NCBI GenBank assembly: GCA_023417065.1
Contig: JAEZGH010000043.1
Span: 1-5,773, forward strand
Length of the DNA stretch: 5,773 nucleotides
Direction: 5' to 3'
Origin: Bacteroidota bacterium
Lineage (GTDB): Bacteria; Bacteroidota; Bacteroidia; Cytophagales; Cyclobacteriaceae
The translations under genes and the position numbers were made by a program. Positions 5,631 through 5,773 of the stretch are shown here, one piece after another. The notes under the pieces were generated by a model. It saw only the letters and a program-made list of their open reading frames with translations, was not told the DNA's origin and ran no database searches. Positions within the stretch are counted from its first letter, which is position 1, and every line of letters begins with the position of its first letter.

Positions 5631-5662
5631 CTTGCACAAAAGTTCGCCACCACCTAACATTG
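5631..5662 (+). promoter_or_regulatory. Bacteroidota-type promoter for the TonB-receptor-like gene
   Basis: TTG at 5632-5634 matches three of the four bases of the -33 TTTG element. TAACATTG (5655-5662) matches the -7 consensus TAnnTTTG at five of six defined bases. The gap between them is 20 bp, within the usual range for this promoter class. Transcription would start at about 5667-5669, giving a leader of roughly 20 bases without a Shine-Dalgarno sequence. The element lies between the two operator-like palindromes. Confidence 0.55.
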
Positions 5663-5670
5663 TGCCGTTA

Positions 5671-5687
5671 TTTAGAATCAGTCTAAA
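5671..5687. promoter_or_regulatory. Operator-like palindrome 2, abutting the start codon
   Basis: TTTAGAATCAGTCTAAA repeats the left half of palindrome 1 exactly (TTATTTAGAAT is shared from 5668) and differs from perfect symmetry only near the centre. Its centre is 62 bp from that of palindrome 1, close to six helical turns. It covers the predicted transcription start region and ends at the base before the ATG, where a bound repressor would block initiation. Confidence 0.7.
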
Positions 5688-5773
5688 ATGAAAACCAACA
5701 TATTATCCCTCATCTTCCTCATTTTCCACCTTTCAGCCTCCGCCCAGACAAGCGGAATAATCCGCGGAACGGT
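5688..5773 (+). CDS. Exported protein, probably TonB-dependent receptor (5' end only)
   Basis: Only 28 full codons lie in the window; the gene continues past the right edge. The start MKTN, a hydrophobic stretch from I5 to L15 (ILSLIFLIFHL) and the run SASAQT form a signal peptide with a likely type I cleavage after A19. The mature N-terminus then reads QTSGIIRGTV. G-x-I-x-G-x-V is how the carboxypeptidase-regulatory-like N-terminal domain of Bacteroidota TonB-dependent receptors usually begins. Other exported proteins carrying that domain remain possible. The ATG directly follows the second operator and no Shine-Dalgarno sequence is present. The two upstream palindromes suggest control by iron or another metal, which would fit a siderophore, haem or metal receptor. 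The receptor identity is inferred; the export signal is seen directly. Confidence 0.72.
   Translation, partial: MKTNILSLIFLIFHLSASAQTSGIIRGT

Overview
The window looks like a piece of a moderately GC-rich genome of the Bacteroidota/Chlorobiota (FCB) type. The evidence is indirect. A TonB-dependent-receptor-like gene starts at the right edge. Its promoter resembles the Bacteroidota -33/-7 consensus (TTTG, then TAnnTTTG). Neither start codon has a Shine-Dalgarno sequence. The central gene is a very large soluble multi-PAS hybrid kinase of a kind common in that group. The exact taxon cannot be fixed from the sequence.

Layout. Bases 1-548 are a mosaic of degenerate intergenic repeats in the order A1, B1a, B1b, A'. 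A pyrimidine-rich tract and a weak promoter candidate (550-656) follow. Bases 676-4797 hold one gene of 1373 codons, with the domain order PAS, GAF, HisKA, HATPase, REC, PAS, PAS, PAS, HisKA, HATPase. A 28-bp heptad array (4815-4842) lies just after the stop codon. Bases 4853-5600 are a second repeat mosaic made from the same modules (A2, A3, an inserted segment C, B2a, B2b). At 5609-5687 two similar 17-bp palindromes bracket a Bacteroidota-like promoter. At 5688 begins an exported protein, probably a TonB-dependent receptor, which runs off the window.

How the parts relate. The kinase appears to be monocistronic, with no response-regulator partner gene in the window. Its own receiver domain could take phosphate from the first transmitter; the target of the second transmitter is not visible. 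The receptor gene is a separate unit, probably under metal- or iron-dependent repression by a Fur-family protein acting on the two palindromes. Nothing links kinase and receptor functionally except proximity. The repeat mosaics lie in the same orientation on both sides of the kinase, so the kinase sits between composite direct repeats.

The most unusual parts are the repeat mosaics (modular tails, a GNRA-capped hairpin present in one copy only, paired GAACGTTC palindromes, a segment bounded by a 22-bp duplication) and the double-transmitter kinase. I did not find convincing evidence of an undescribed multi-gene system here.
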